Shown here one piece after another: positions 26,401 to 35,589 of a DNA stretch of 64,000 nucleotides. This DNA is from Flavobacteriaceae bacterium (GTDB taxonomy: Bacteria; Bacteroidota; Bacteroidia; Flavobacteriales; Flavobacteriaceae): positions 62,001-126,000 of the forward strand of contig JAKISG010000005.1 of the NCBI GenBank assembly GCA_021648755.1, given 5' to 3'. The notes below the pieces were generated by a model that ran no database searches, was not told the DNA's origin, and saw only the letters and a list, made by a program, of their open reading frames with translations. Position 1 is the stretch's first letter; each line of letters begins with the position of its first letter. The translations under genes were made by a program, and so were the position numbers.

Positions 26401-27018
26401 CTATTTTACATTACGTTGTTTATTAATTTCATCTTGTAATTTACGTCTTAAAACTTGTTCGCGTTCTAAAGAATTTTTTTTATGTGTTTCAAATTCATCT
26501 TCAATTTCAGCCAATGTTGATTTTGCATTTTTTGTAACGCTATGACTACTTTTAAAACGAAATAAAAAGAATAAAGTAGTAATTAATAAACCTAAAATTA
26601 TAGACCATAAAATACTATTATAGATTGCTTTACTCATTCTTAAACCAAATAAACCAATAGAATCTTTATCCTCAGATGCTTTAGTTAAGTCTGTATTAGC
26701 AGTACTTATAACCTCATTTAATTTTTTTATCTCCGTTTTTTGAGTTTGAATTTTTAACTGTGCATTGTTAAATTTTTTAGTAGCTGCAATTAATGAATCT
26801 TTAAAATTTTTTGAAAATTTATTTAAATTAAGTTGCCTAATATTTTTAAAATTTTGAAAACTAGGTGATTTAGAAATTAAAATAGTAAACTGATTTTCAA
26901 TACTTTCACTAGATAATGCCTTATTAATTAGTTCTTGATTCTTTACAGCTTGTCCAAAACTAATAATGCAGATTAACAATGTTGTTATTACCAATAGGGA
27001 TTTTTTCGTAATTTTCAT
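26401..27018 (-). CDS. Coiled-coil membrane protein of unknown function
   Basis: 205 residues. A signal peptide (about 1-22) is followed by a helical region with a predicted coiled coil (about 75-118), one membrane helix (about 134-155) and a second charged coiled coil at the C-terminus rich in E, K and R (L-E-R-E-Q-V-L-R-R-K-L-Q-D-E). As far as I recall, homologues in flavobacteria are often mislabelled tRNA (guanine-N1)-methyltransferase; nothing in this sequence resembles TrmD. It has a consensus promoter, including a -33 TTG. Confidence 0.7.
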   Translation of the reverse strand: MKITKKSLLVITTLLICIISFGQAVKNQELINKALSSESIENQFTILISKSPSFQNFKNIRQLNLNKFSKNFKDSLIAATKKFNNAQLKIQTQKTEIKKLNEVISTANTDLTKASEDKDSIGLFGLRMSKAIYNSILWSIILGLLITTLFFLFRFKSSHSVTKNAKSTLAEIEDEFETHKKNSLEREQVLRRKLQDEINKQRNVK

Positions 27019-27038
27019 ATTTGAGTTATTTGTAAAGA

Positions 27039-27072
27039 CAAAGTTAATTATTTTTTAAACTTTTGTCGTCAA
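27039..27072 (-). promoter_or_regulatory. Promoter TTG-N23-TAACTTTG of the coiled-coil protein gene
   Basis: Minus strand: TTG at 27070-27072 and -7 box TAACTTTG at 27039-27046, spacer 23 bases. The start codon is 20 bases further on. Confidence 0.6.
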
Positions 27073-27122
27073 TTTTGTTATTTATTTTTAATTATTTAGA
27101 TAGGTCACAAATAATAATTTAA

Positions 27123-27130
27123 TATTTTTG
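27123..27130 (+). promoter_or_regulatory. Promoter -7 box TATTTTTG of the TonB receptor gene
   Basis: Consensus box, 21 bases before ATG 27152. The upstream region is too short and unstructured for a cobalamin riboswitch. Confidence 0.55.
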
Positions 27131-27151
27131 ACGAAAATTTAAAAATAACAA

Positions 27152-28972
27152 ATGATTAAAAATTTTAGAATACTAATTTTTCTTTTTTTAACTTATGCTA
27201 TAAAAGCGCAAGAAATTAAACAAGACTCCTTAAATGAAGTAGTAGTGACTTCAAGCAGAATTGATTTACCGTTTTCTAAAAACTCAAGAACAATTACTAT
27301 AATTAATGCGGAACAAATTCAAAATAGTGTAGCAACTAATGTAGCAGATTTATTACAAGAAGTTGCAGGGGTTGATGTAAGAAGAAGAGGAGTTGACGGT
27401 ATGCAATCTGATATTTACATACGTGGAGGTCATTTTAATCAAACTTTAATTCTAATTGATGGTATAAAAACTGAAGACCCACAAACTGGTCATCATAGTA
27501 TGAATATTATGATGCCTTTAGAGAATATAGAGCGCATTGAAATCATAAAAGGACCAGCTGCAAGAATATTTGGACAAAATGCATTTACTGGCGCAATAAA
27601 TATTGTAACCAAGAGCAACGTAAAAAAAAAACTCAGTTTAGCAGTTAATTATGGCTCTTACGAGCAAAAAAGCATAAGTCTAACAGCGACTAATGATTTT
27701 AATTATGCAAATATGCAGGTAAATTATAATTATGCTGAAAGTGAAGGTTATCGAGAAAATACAGATTTTAAAAATCATAATGTTTTTTTAAAAAGCAGTT
27801 TTAAGACTAAAAAAAATTCGATAAATATATTAGCAACTTTTGCAGATAGAAAGTTTGGTGCAAATAATTTTTACACAAACAATGTCGCTTTTAATGAATA
27901 CGAAGAAACTCAAACAAGTTTAGTAGGGGTTTCTACAAAATACAATTTTAACAAATTTCAAATTAAACCAAAAATTTATTGGAGGCGTAATCAGGATATG
28001 TTTTTATTAAAACGTAAAAATCCAGAATTTTCTAGAAATTTTAATATTTCAAACAAAATAGGTGCAGAAATAAACACGTCATATAAATCAAAAATTGGAA
28101 CAACTGGTTTAGGTTTAGATGTTGCTAAAGTTTCATTGTCTAGTAATAATTTAGGCGATCAAGAAAGAACGATGTTAACAGCATTTTTAGAACATCGTTT
28201 TCAGTTAGCAAATAATAGGTTAGATATAACCCCTGGTGTTTCCATTAGTTATTTTTCAGATTTTGAATCAAATATTTTTCCAGGATTTGATATAGGTTAT
28301 AAAGTAAATACTAATTTTAAATTGTACTGGAATTTTGGTTACTCATATAGGGTACCAACCTACATAGAGCTGTATGTTAATATTCCTAATTTTCTTTCTG
28401 GAAATGAAAATTTAGAACAAGAAAAAGCAGTTTCACAAGAAATGGGTTTTAAATACAACAAAAATAATTTTAAATTAAGTGGCGCTATTTTTAATAGAGT
28501 AGCCACTAATTTAATAGATTATATTAAAGAAAATCAAGACAGCCCGTTTTTTATAGCACAAAATTTAAGAAAAATAACGACACAAGGTTTTGAAGTAAAT
28601 GCTAATTATGAGTTTGAAATTTTAAACTTGAAGCAGCAATTAAATTTGGGCTATACTTTTTTAAATGATGATTATAAGGGTACTAATGTTTTTGCATCTA
28701 GATATTTAATTAATACATCTATAAAACATCATTTTACTACAAGTTTACAAACTCAGTTTTTTAAAAATGTACGGCAAAGTATAATTTATAAATACGTAGA
28801 AAGACCTTTAAATAATTATAATGTAGTTGATGCAAAAGTAAGTTTACAATTAGCTGATTTTAGAATTTTTGCATTAGTAAATAATATTTTTAATACTGAA
28901 TATATAGAGCAAGCAAACATACTGATGCCAAAAGGTAATTTAATTTTTGGGGTGCAATATGAATTTGATTAA
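27152..28972 (+). CDS. TonB-dependent outer-membrane receptor (BtuB/FepA-like size)
   Basis: 606 residues. Signal peptide (about 1-19), TonB-box-like segment L-N-E-V-V-V-T-S, plug domain (about 45-155) with D-I-Y-I-R-G-G and I-E-R-I-E-I-I-K-G-P-A, then a 22-strand-type barrel ending in an aromatic-rich strand with C-terminal F-D. The small size and lack of an N-terminal carboxypeptidase-like domain suggest uptake of a metal complex, siderophore or vitamin rather than a polysaccharide. No transport partner genes are nearby, so the substrate is open. Confidence 0.93.
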   Translation: MIKNFRILIFLFLTYAIKAQEIKQDSLNEVVVTSSRIDLPFSKNSRTITIINAEQIQNSVATNVADLLQEVAGVDVRRRGVDGMQSDIYIRGGHFNQTLILIDGIKTEDPQTGHHSMNIMMPLENIERIEIIKGPAARIFGQNAFTGAINIVTKSNVKKKLSLAVNYGSYEQKSISLTATNDFNYANMQVNYNYAESEGYRENTDFKNHNVFLKSSFKTKKNSINILATFADRKFGANNFYTNNVAFNEYEETQTSLVGVSTKYNFNKFQIKPKIYWRRNQDMFLLKRKNPEFSRNFNISNKIGAEINTSYKSKIGTTGLGLDVAKVSLSSNNLGDQERTMLTAFLEHRFQLANNRLDITPGVSISYFSDFESNIFPGFDIGYKVNTNFKLYWNFGYSYRVPTYIELYVNIPNFLSGNENLEQEKAVSQEMGFKYNKNNFKLSGAIFNRVATNLIDYIKENQDSPFFIAQNLRKITTQGFEVNANYEFEILNLKQQLNLGYTFLNDDYKGTNVFASRYLINTSIKHHFTTSLQTQFFKNVRQSIIYKYVERPLNNYNVVDAKVSLQLADFRIFALVNNIFNTEYIEQANILMPKGNLIFGVQYEFD

Positions 28973-29033
28973 ATTGTACTAATAATTATTTTAAACTTTA
29001 GATGTTTATGACATTTTACATTCAAAAAACATA

Positions 29034-29360
29034 ATGCCAAAAGAAATTAAAACTTACGAAGAATTTTACTTATTTTATTTAAAAGAACATAGTAATAAAA
29101 TGTGTAGGGCATTACATTTTATAGGCACTACAATTGTACTTGCTTTAGTTGTAACTGCAATAATTCATTTAGATCCTAATTGGTTAATATTTGTGCCTAT
29201 TTCTGGTTATGGTTTTGCATGGGTTGGTCATTTTTTTTTCGAAAAAAATAAACCTACCTCTTTTGCATATCCGTTATGGAGTTTTAAATCAGATTTTAAA
29301 ATGTATTTTGAAATTCTTAATGGTAAAATAAGTTTAGATGCATCTCAAGATAATATGTAA
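29034..29360 (+). CDS. DUF962/Mpo1-like membrane protein
   Basis: 108 residues. It begins with a conserved segment E-F-Y-x-F-Y-L-K-E-H, then C-R-x-L-H-F-I-G-T at about 24-33, two closely spaced membrane helices (about 35-70), W-V-G-H-F-F-F-E-K-N-K-P near 64-76 and P-L-W-S-F near 80. The histidines in H-x4-C-R-x2-H and G-H-F match the DUF962 family, whose yeast member Mpo1 is an iron-dependent dioxygenase that alpha-oxidises 2-hydroxy fatty acids. A related lipid role here is plausible because flavobacteria make hydroxy fatty acids and sphingolipids, but it is inference. Confidence 0.85.
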   Translation: MPKEIKTYEEFYLFYLKEHSNKMCRALHFIGTTIVLALVVTAIIHLDPNWLIFVPISGYGFAWVGHFFFEKNKPTSFAYPLWSFKSDFKMYFEILNGKISLDASQDNM

Positions 29361-29439
29361 ATTTTTTTAGTAGAAAACAAACATTTTAATATTATTATTT
29401 TGACAGAATTAATTAATTTGATTTAAAGAAGTGTTAAAA

Positions 29440-31056
29440 TTACTTTGATTTTTTATGTGCTAAACTTGCCTTAATAAAGGCAACAAATAATGGGTGTGGA
29501 TTTAAAACAGTACTTTTATATTCAGGATGGTATTGTACACCTATAAACCAAGGGTGATTAGATAGTTCAATAATTTCTACCAAATCCGTTTTTGAGTTTA
29601 TGCCTGTTGTTTGCATTCCTGCTTTGTTGAATTGATTTAAATACTTATTGTTGAACTCATAACGGTGTCTATGTCTTTCACTAATTTTTTTAGATTTATA
29701 GATATCAAAAACTTTAGAATTTTCTGACAAAGAGCAATTCCATGCACCTAAACGCATAGTTCCGCCTTTATTGGTGACTTTTTTTTGTTCTTTCATTAGA
29801 TTAATGACTGGGTGGCGTGTTTTTTCATTCATTTCAAGAGAGTTAGCATTGGTTAAACCCAATACATTTCTTGCATATTCAATTACTGCCATTTGCATAC
29901 CTAAGCAAATACCTAAAAAAGGTATTTTATTTTCTCTAGCAAAACGTACGGCATCAATTTTACCTTCAATACCACGACCACCGAAGCCTGGTGCAACAAT
30001 AATTCCGTTTAAATTTTTTAGTTTTTTAGATACATTATTTTCAGTTAGATTTTCAGAGTGAACCCAATGAATATTAACTTTAACTTCATTGTTAGCGCCT
30101 GCATGAATTAATGCTTCATTAATTGATTTGTAAGCGTCATGTAATTCAACATATTTACCTATTATGCCAATTGTAACGTTATTTTTTGGATTTTTATGTT
30201 TTTGTAAAAAATCATTCCATTTTAATAATTTAGGGACTTTGCCTAAGGGTAGTTTTAATTGATTTAGAACAACTAAATCTAATTTCTCTGCTAGCATTAA
30301 ATTGGGTACATCGTAAATTGTTTCTGCATCAATAGATTCAATAATAGATTCTTTTTTGACATTACAAAAGAGAGCTAATTTACGTTTAATATTATCATTT
30401 AAATGGTGTTCTGTTCTGCAAACTAAGATATCTGGAGTTACCCCACTTTGCATTAGCATTTTAACGGAGTGTTGTGTAGGTTTTGTTTTTAGTTCACCTG
30501 CAGCAGCAAGGTATGGTATTAGTGTTAAATGAATTGCCAAAGCATTTTGATCACCTAATTCCCATTTTAATTGTCGAACTGCTTCTACATAAGGTAAAGA
30601 TTCTATATCACCAATGGTTCCACCAATTTCTGTAATTACAATATCAAAATCGCCTGTTTTACCTAAAATTTGAATTCTATATTTTATTTCATCTGTAATG
30701 TGTGGTATAACTTGTACTGTTTTACCTAAAAATTCGCCTTTACGTTCTTTGTCAATTACGCTTTGGTAAATTCTACCAGTAGTAACATTATTTACTTGTG
30801 AGGTAGGTATATTTAAAAAACGTTCGTAATGTCCTAAATCTAAATCGGTTTCTGCGCCATCTTCGGTTACAAAACATTCACCATGTTCGTACGGGTTTAA
30901 TGTCCCTGGGTCAATATTTATATAAGGGTCTAATTTTTGTATGGTTACAGAGTACCCTCTTTCTTGTAATAATTTTGCTAGTGAAGCTGAAATTATTCCT
31001 TTACCAAGTGATGAAGTTACACCTCCTGTTACAAAAATATATTTGGTTTTTGACAT
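29440..31056 (-). CDS. pyrG: CTP synthase
   Basis: 538 residues from ATG 31056. The frame opens earlier with a TTG, but that lies inside the promoter box, so ATG is right. The N-terminal synthetase domain starts K-Y-I-F-V-T-G-G-V-x-S-S-L-G-K-G. The C-terminal glutamine amidotransferase domain has the nucleophile Cys in F-L-G-I-C-L-G-M-Q and the final H-P-E-Y. It makes CTP from UTP, ATP and glutamine. Monocistronic, with a well-formed promoter and a palindrome over the -33 element. Confidence 0.97.
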   Translation of the reverse strand: MSKTKYIFVTGGVTSSLGKGIISASLAKLLQERGYSVTIQKLDPYINIDPGTLNPYEHGECFVTEDGAETDLDLGHYERFLNIPTSQVNNVTTGRIYQSVIDKERKGEFLGKTVQVIPHITDEIKYRIQILGKTGDFDIVITEIGGTIGDIESLPYVEAVRQLKWELGDQNALAIHLTLIPYLAAAGELKTKPTQHSVKMLMQSGVTPDILVCRTEHHLNDNIKRKLALFCNVKKESIIESIDAETIYDVPNLMLAEKLDLVVLNQLKLPLGKVPKLLKWNDFLQKHKNPKNNVTIGIIGKYVELHDAYKSINEALIHAGANNEVKVNIHWVHSENLTENNVSKKLKNLNGIIVAPGFGGRGIEGKIDAVRFARENKIPFLGICLGMQMAVIEYARNVLGLTNANSLEMNEKTRHPVINLMKEQKKVTNKGGTMRLGAWNCSLSENSKVFDIYKSKKISERHRHRYEFNNKYLNQFNKAGMQTTGINSKTDLVEIIELSNHPWFIGVQYHPEYKSTVLNPHPLFVAFIKASLAHKKSK

Positions 31057-31072
31057 TACTATTAGGTTTTGC

Positions 31073-31105
31073 CAAAAATACAAACTCTTATTTGTTTGAC
31101 AAATA
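31073..31105 (-). promoter_or_regulatory. pyrG promoter with operator-like palindrome
   Basis: Minus strand: -33 TTTG (31100-31103), 19-base spacer, -7 TATTTTTG (31073-31080), 16 bases before the ATG. The perfect inverted repeat TATTTGT-TTG-ACAAATA (31089-31105) covers the -33 element, a good place for a repressor. The operator role is inference. Confidence 0.6.
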
Positions 31106-31254
31106 GAAAATATGATTTTTTAAATTGATTTTTTTTATAGTAGATATATTTTAAGAAATCATACTTTTACTAGTCTTTGTACGGTTTAATTTTTTTAATT
31201 AAAGAAAAAGAATGAAAAACTGAAAGTTTCAAAATTTATTTAATTAAGGGTAAT

Positions 31255-33243
31255 CTATAAATTTTCTTTCAAAATTTTAATTTCATCACGTAAATGAGCT
31301 GCAGTAATAAAATCTAGTGCTTTTGCTGCTTGTTCCATCAGTTTACGTTTTTGTCTAATTCGTTTTTCTATTTCGGGTTTTGGTAAGTATTCTAAATCTT
31401 GTTCAGCGACTTTACGTAATGCATTATCGTAGTGAAAAGAAGTAATACTACTTTTAGTTAAATCACTTTCAATTGCTTTTACAATTTGTTTTGGAGTTAT
31501 ATTGTTTGCTATATTATAATTAATTTGTTTTTCTCTTCTGTAATTAGTTTCATTTATTGTTTTTTGCATGCTTTTAGTCATTTTATCTGCATACATAATT
31601 GCTTTACCATTTATATTTCTTGCTGCTCTCCCAATGGTTTGTGTCAAGGAACGGTGACTTCGTAAAAACCCTTCTTTATCTGCGTCTAAAATAGCAACTA
31701 AAGAGACTTCTGGTAAATCTAATCCTTCACGTAACAAATTAACTCCGATAAGAACATCAAACAAACCTTTACGTAAGTCTTGCATAATTTCTACGCGCTC
31801 TAATGTATCTATATCACTATGTATGTAACGACAACGCACTTGAATTCTGGTTAAATATTTTGCCAATTCTTCCGCCATACGTTTAGTTAAAGTTGTAACT
31901 AAAGTTCGTTCGTCTTTTTCTACACGTATCTGTATTTCTTCTATTAAATCGTCTATTTGATTTAAACTCGGTTTAACCTCAATTATTGGGTCTAATAGTC
32001 CTGTTGGTCTAATAACTTGTGCTACAAAAACACCTTCTGTTTTTTGCAACTCGTAATCTGCTGGTGTTGCGCTTACATAAATTACTTGATTTTGAATGGC
32101 TTCAAATTCTTCAAATTTTAAAGGTCTGTTATCCATTGCTGCTGGTAGTCTAAAACCATATTCAACGAGGTTCTCTTTACGTGAACGATCGCCTCCATAC
32201 ATAGCATGTGTTTGTGGAATAGTTACATGGCTTTCATCTATAATCATTAAATAATCATTTGGAAAATAGTCTAATAGACAAAATGGTCTACTTCCTGCCT
32301 CTCTTCCGTCAAGGTAACGTGAGTAATTTTCTATACCTGAACAGTAGCCTAATTCTCGTATCATTTCCAAATCAAACTCGGTTCGTTCTAATAAACGTTT
32401 TGCTTCTAAATGTTTGCCAATTTCTTTGTAATAAGTTACTTGTTTTATTAGGTCTTCTTGAATTAAATGAATGGCATTTTGTAAAATATCTGGTGATGTT
32501 ACAAATAGATTTGCTGGATAAATGGTGAGTTTTTCAAAATTTTCTAACACCTCATTATTTTCTAAATTAAAACTTTCTATTTCTTCAATTTCATCTCCAA
32601 AAAAATGAATGCGATATCCATTATCTCCATAAGATGGGTAAATGGTAACGGTATCTCCTTTTACTTTAAATGTACCTGACTTTATTTCTGTTTCTGTTCT
32701 AGAGTATAAACTACGTACTAATTGATGTAAAAATTTGGTGCGTGTTATAAGTTGTTCTGCTTCGATATAAATAACATTTTTTTTAAATTCTACAGGGTTT
32801 CCAATACCATACAAACAAGAGACAGATGCTATAACTATTACATCTCTTCTACCTGATAATAATGATGATGTTGTACTTAGTCTTAAGCGTTCTATATCTT
32901 CATTAATGGATAGGTCTTTTTCTATATATAAGCCTGTAGTTGGTAAATAGGCTTCTGGTTGGTAATAATCATAATACGAAACAAAATATTCTACTGCATT
33001 ATTTGGAAAAAAGTGTTTAAATTCTTGGTATAGTTGTGCTGCTAAAGTTTTGTTATGTGCTAATATTAGGGTTGGTTTTTGGGTTTGTTCAATGACATTA
33101 GCAACTGTAAATGTTTTTCCAGACCCTGTTACGCCTAGTAAGACTTGTTCTTTTTCGTTAGCATGTATTCCTTTGACCAATTGCTTAATGGCTTGAGGTT
33201 GGTCGCCTGTTGGTTTAAAATTACTTACTATTTTTAATTTCAT
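31255..33243 (-). CDS. uvrB: Excinuclease ABC subunit B
   Basis: 662 residues, complete. Walker A G-V-T-G-S-G-K-T near residue 39-46; the beta-hairpin region Y-Y-D-Y-Y-Q-P-E-A-Y; helicase motif D-E-S-H; motif VI Q-T-I-G-R-A-A-R-N; and a C-terminal UVR motif (about 625-660) that contacts UvrC. UvrB verifies DNA damage in nucleotide excision repair. The short 106-base gap to the next gene upstream shows no good TAnnTTTG box. Confidence 0.98.
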   Translation of the reverse strand: MKLKIVSNFKPTGDQPQAIKQLVKGIHANEKEQVLLGVTGSGKTFTVANVIEQTQKPTLILAHNKTLAAQLYQEFKHFFPNNAVEYFVSYYDYYQPEAYLPTTGLYIEKDLSINEDIERLRLSTTSSLLSGRRDVIVIASVSCLYGIGNPVEFKKNVIYIEAEQLITRTKFLHQLVRSLYSRTETEIKSGTFKVKGDTVTIYPSYGDNGYRIHFFGDEIEEIESFNLENNEVLENFEKLTIYPANLFVTSPDILQNAIHLIQEDLIKQVTYYKEIGKHLEAKRLLERTEFDLEMIRELGYCSGIENYSRYLDGREAGSRPFCLLDYFPNDYLMIIDESHVTIPQTHAMYGGDRSRKENLVEYGFRLPAAMDNRPLKFEEFEAIQNQVIYVSATPADYELQKTEGVFVAQVIRPTGLLDPIIEVKPSLNQIDDLIEEIQIRVEKDERTLVTTLTKRMAEELAKYLTRIQVRCRYIHSDIDTLERVEIMQDLRKGLFDVLIGVNLLREGLDLPEVSLVAILDADKEGFLRSHRSLTQTIGRAARNINGKAIMYADKMTKSMQKTINETNYRREKQINYNIANNITPKQIVKAIESDLTKSSITSFHYDNALRKVAEQDLEYLPKPEIEKRIRQKRKLMEQAAKALDFITAAHLRDEIKILKENL

Positions 33244-33349
33244 TTTTTAGTTTCTTGCTTTATTTTTACGAAAAGACAAGGTTTATCTGTTTTTTAAAAA
33301 AATTGCAAAGTCCTATTTATTCTTTACAATTTTACTTTTTTATATGAGT

Positions 33350-33697
33350 TTATCCACCAATACGTTTTACATTATAGTTTTCTTTTTTAAGAATTTCAAT
33401 AATTTTAGTTCTAAAATTTCCTTGAATAATAATTTCGCCGTCTTTTACAGACCCTCCAACGCCACATTTTTGTTTTAACATTTTTCCAAGTGCTTTTAAA
33501 TCTTCATCTAAACCTATAAAACCTTTGATGATCGTTACTGTTTTTCCACCACGACCTTTATTAGAAAAGTGTGCTTCTAAAAATTGTTGTTTATTTTCTA
33601 GATTTTCTTTTTCTTCTTGGTTAGAGAAGTCTTCGTTATTGTTTGTAGAAAATACAAATCCTAAATCAGATAGGCTATTTAATTTTTTCTTTACCAT
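33350..33697 (-). CDS. SUI1/YciH-type translation initiation factor
   Basis: 115 residues. A variable acidic N-terminal half is followed by the eIF1/SUI1 domain (about 40-115) with G-R-G-G-K-T-V-T-I-I-K-G, L-K-x-K-C-G-V-G-G-S-V-K-D-G and I-I-I-Q-G-N-F-R. Bacterial YciH is thought to act at translation initiation or under stress. Its ATG lies one base after the stop of the small membrane protein gene, so the three genes 34820-33350 form a tight operon. Confidence 0.92.
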   Translation of the reverse strand: MVKKKLNSLSDLGFVFSTNNNEDFSNQEEKENLENKQQFLEAHFSNKGRGGKTVTIIKGFIGLDEDLKALGKMLKQKCGVGGSVKDGEIIIQGNFRTKIIEILKKENYNVKRIGG

Positions 33698-33698
33698 T

Positions 33699-33872
33699 TT
33701 ATTTATATCTATTTTTTTGTTGTAAATATTTTACAATTCCAATAATAAAAAGGGTTAATCCTAAAGTAACACCTATATAATAAAAGTATAGGTAGTCTGT
33801 TTTTAGTTTAAATGCTATTCCTGCTAAAGCGATACCTGCTAATAACAGTGATTGTGGACTTGCATTTCCCAT
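33699..33872 (-). CDS. Small two-helix membrane protein (57 aa)
   Basis: An open frame from ATG 33872 to TAA 33699-33701, too short for most gene callers. It begins M-G-N-A-S-P-Q-S-L-L-L-A-G-I-A, has two hydrophobic helices (about 9-22 and 28-48) and ends in a basic tail Q-Q-K-N-R-Y-K. It fits exactly between its neighbours: its ATG directly follows the TAA of the oxygenase gene, and one base separates its stop from the SUI1 start. This perfect packing argues for a real, translationally coupled gene. Function unknown; likely inner membrane. Confidence 0.78.
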   Translation of the reverse strand: MGNASPQSLLLAGIALAGIAFKLKTDYLYFYYIGVTLGLTLFIIGIVKYLQQKNRYK

Positions 33873-34820
33873 TTATTTAAGAAGTCCCAATTCACGTAAT
33901 CGTTCATTTAAAAATTCTCCTGCTGTAATATCATCATAGGCTTTTGGGTGTTCTGCATCGATACATTCGGGTAAGCAGTTTAAGGACATTTCACTTTTTG
34001 GGTGTGTAAAAAAAGGGATGGAATATCGTGGTTTGTTCCAATCTTCTTTTGGTGGGTTTACAACTCTATGAATCGTTGAACATAATTTACCATTGGTTAA
34101 TCTTTCTAACATATCGCCTACATTAATTACCAATTGCTCTGGTAATGCTGTTACAGAAACCCATTCTCCTGATTTTGCTTGTACTTCTAAACCCGAAGCA
34201 GATGCTCCCATTAATAAAGTAATTAGATTAATGTCGCCATGCGCTGCTGCACGTACTGCTTCTTTTGGTTCGCCTACAATTGGTGGGTAATAAATTGGTC
34301 GTAAAATACTATTACCGTTATGTACGTAATTATCAAAATAATTTTCATCTAGACCAATATATAGTGCTAATGCTTTTAATACATAAATGGCTGTTTTTTC
34401 TAGTTTTCTGTATGCCTCCATACCAAATCTATTAAAGTTTGGTACTTCAGGTACTTTAATATTATTTGGATATATCTCTTTTAGGTTTTCATCATCAGTA
34501 ACTTCTTGTCCAAAATGCCAAAATTCTTTTAAATCTCCTTCGGTTTTTCCTTTAGCAGATTCTTTTCCAAAACCTGTATAGCCTCGCTGTCCACCAAGTC
34601 CTTCTATTTCATATTTATTTTTGATTTTTTGTGGTAAATTGTAAAATTCTTTTACCTCATCGTACAGATTTGTGCTTAATTGATCTGTTAAGAAATGACC
34701 TTTTAAGGCTACAAACCCTATTTTAGAATAGGCTCTTCCGATTTCATTTATAAATTTTTGTTTGCGTTCAGAGTCTGTTGATAAAAAGTCGCTTAAATCT
34801 ACACTTGGTATGTTTTTCAT
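33873..34820 (-). CDS. 2-oxoglutarate/Fe(II)-dependent oxygenase (isopenicillin N synthase-like)
   Basis: 315 residues. An N-terminal DIOX_N region (about 4-110; D-L-S-D-F, G-F-V-A-L-K-G-H) precedes the double-stranded beta-helix with the Fe ligands H194-x-D196 and H251 and the 2-oxoglutarate-binding R265-x-S267. All catalytic residues are intact. The family oxidises small molecules in secondary metabolism and hormone-like pathways; the substrate here is unknown. First gene of a three-gene operon with the 57-residue membrane protein and SUI1, an order whose meaning is unclear. Confidence 0.92.
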   Translation of the reverse strand: MKNIPSVDLSDFLSTDSERKQKFINEIGRAYSKIGFVALKGHFLTDQLSTNLYDEVKEFYNLPQKIKNKYEIEGLGGQRGYTGFGKESAKGKTEGDLKEFWHFGQEVTDDENLKEIYPNNIKVPEVPNFNRFGMEAYRKLEKTAIYVLKALALYIGLDENYFDNYVHNGNSILRPIYYPPIVGEPKEAVRAAAHGDINLITLLMGASASGLEVQAKSGEWVSVTALPEQLVINVGDMLERLTNGKLCSTIHRVVNPPKEDWNKPRYSIPFFTHPKSEMSLNCLPECIDAEHPKAYDDITAGEFLNERLRELGLLK

Positions 34821-34841
34821 AATAAATTTTTTGAGTAACTA

Positions 34842-34849
34842 CAAATTTA
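34842..34849 (-). promoter_or_regulatory. Promoter -7 box TAAATTTG of the oxygenase operon
   Basis: Minus-strand TAAATTTG, 21 bases before ATG 34820. Confidence 0.55.
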
Positions 34850-34866
34850 AGAAAAAATTTAAACTT

Positions 34867-35589
34867 TTAGTCTTCCTTTTTTGTTGGTATTTTCTTTGAT
34901 TCCTTTTTATATAAAGGTAATCTATAACTTATTGTATAATTAAATCCGAAACTAGAATCGTTTAAAAAGACTCTGTCAAACCCAGGAACGTATAAGTTTT
35001 TAAAGTTTTTGGGTTCTTTGGTACTAATCATTTTTCTAGTACTTAAAGAAAATCCTAAAAAAATATTTGCATACACTTCTACTTTTATACCTATTATAAA
35101 TTCTACCCAATTTGCATTTAAGCCTGTAAATTTTTGTGCATTAGTATTGGCTATTTCTGGTAATGTTATATCACTTGTTATTGTATAGTTTTCTAGTGTT
35201 TGACTAAAGGTACTAAAACCATAACGTGTACCAATATAAATTTCATTATCCATATTTAACCAGTTTTTATAGGTGTTATAATTTACTCCTAGTCTAATAT
35301 ATTGTCCTTTTGTAGTAAATTCAAAATTATCCTCAGCTCTTAAATTATCTAAATAACCTATTTCAGCTGCTGCATAGAGTTTTTTGTTGAGTCTATAATC
35401 AGCGACTATTTCATATGCTTTTCTATCGGAGTTAAATAGTGTTTTAATTGGGTTTGATATATCTACACCTATTCGTAAACCGTAAATATCTTTAATTATT
35501 ACGGTATCTTTTTTTACTTCTTGTGAGAAAAGAGGAATTGAAATAAAAAAAATGCTAATGAAATATAGAGATATGCTTTGCTGTTTCAT
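34867..35589 (-). CDS. DUF6048 family outer-membrane-type protein
   Basis: 240 residues from ATG 35589 (a TTG two codons earlier is less likely). Signal peptide about 1-22 ending S-Q. The rest is a series of amphipathic beta strands ending S-F-G-F-N-Y-T-I-S-Y-R-L-P-L-Y, typical of a small outer-membrane beta barrel, though a short lysine-rich tail follows. It overlaps the end of the DUF6452 gene by 35 bases. The rlmD-DUF6452-DUF6048 order is one I recognise in flavobacteria. Function unknown. Confidence 0.75.
   Translation of the reverse strand: MKQQSISLYFISIFFISIPLFSQEVKKDTVIIKDIYGLRIGVDISNPIKTLFNSDRKAYEIVADYRLNKKLYAAAEIGYLDNLRAEDNFEFTTKGQYIRLGVNYNTYKNWLNMDNEIYIGTRYGFSTFSQTLENYTITSDITLPEIANTNAQKFTGLNANWVEFIIGIKVEVYANIFLGFSLSTRKMISTKEPKNFKNLYVPGFDRVFLNDSSFGFNYTISYRLPLYKKESKKIPTKKED

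Noticed and set aside
26401..27018. tRNA (guanine-N1)-methyltransferase
   Set aside because: The protein has a signal peptide, a membrane helix and coiled coils, and lacks the TrmD knot motifs.
27019..27151. Cobalamin riboswitch before the TonB receptor
   Set aside because: Only about 20 bases separate the promoter box from the ATG; there is no room for the riboswitch.
31057..31083. Longer N-terminus for pyrG from TTG 31083
   Set aside because: It overlaps the -7 box and adds residues not seen in the family; ATG 31056 gives the conserved start.
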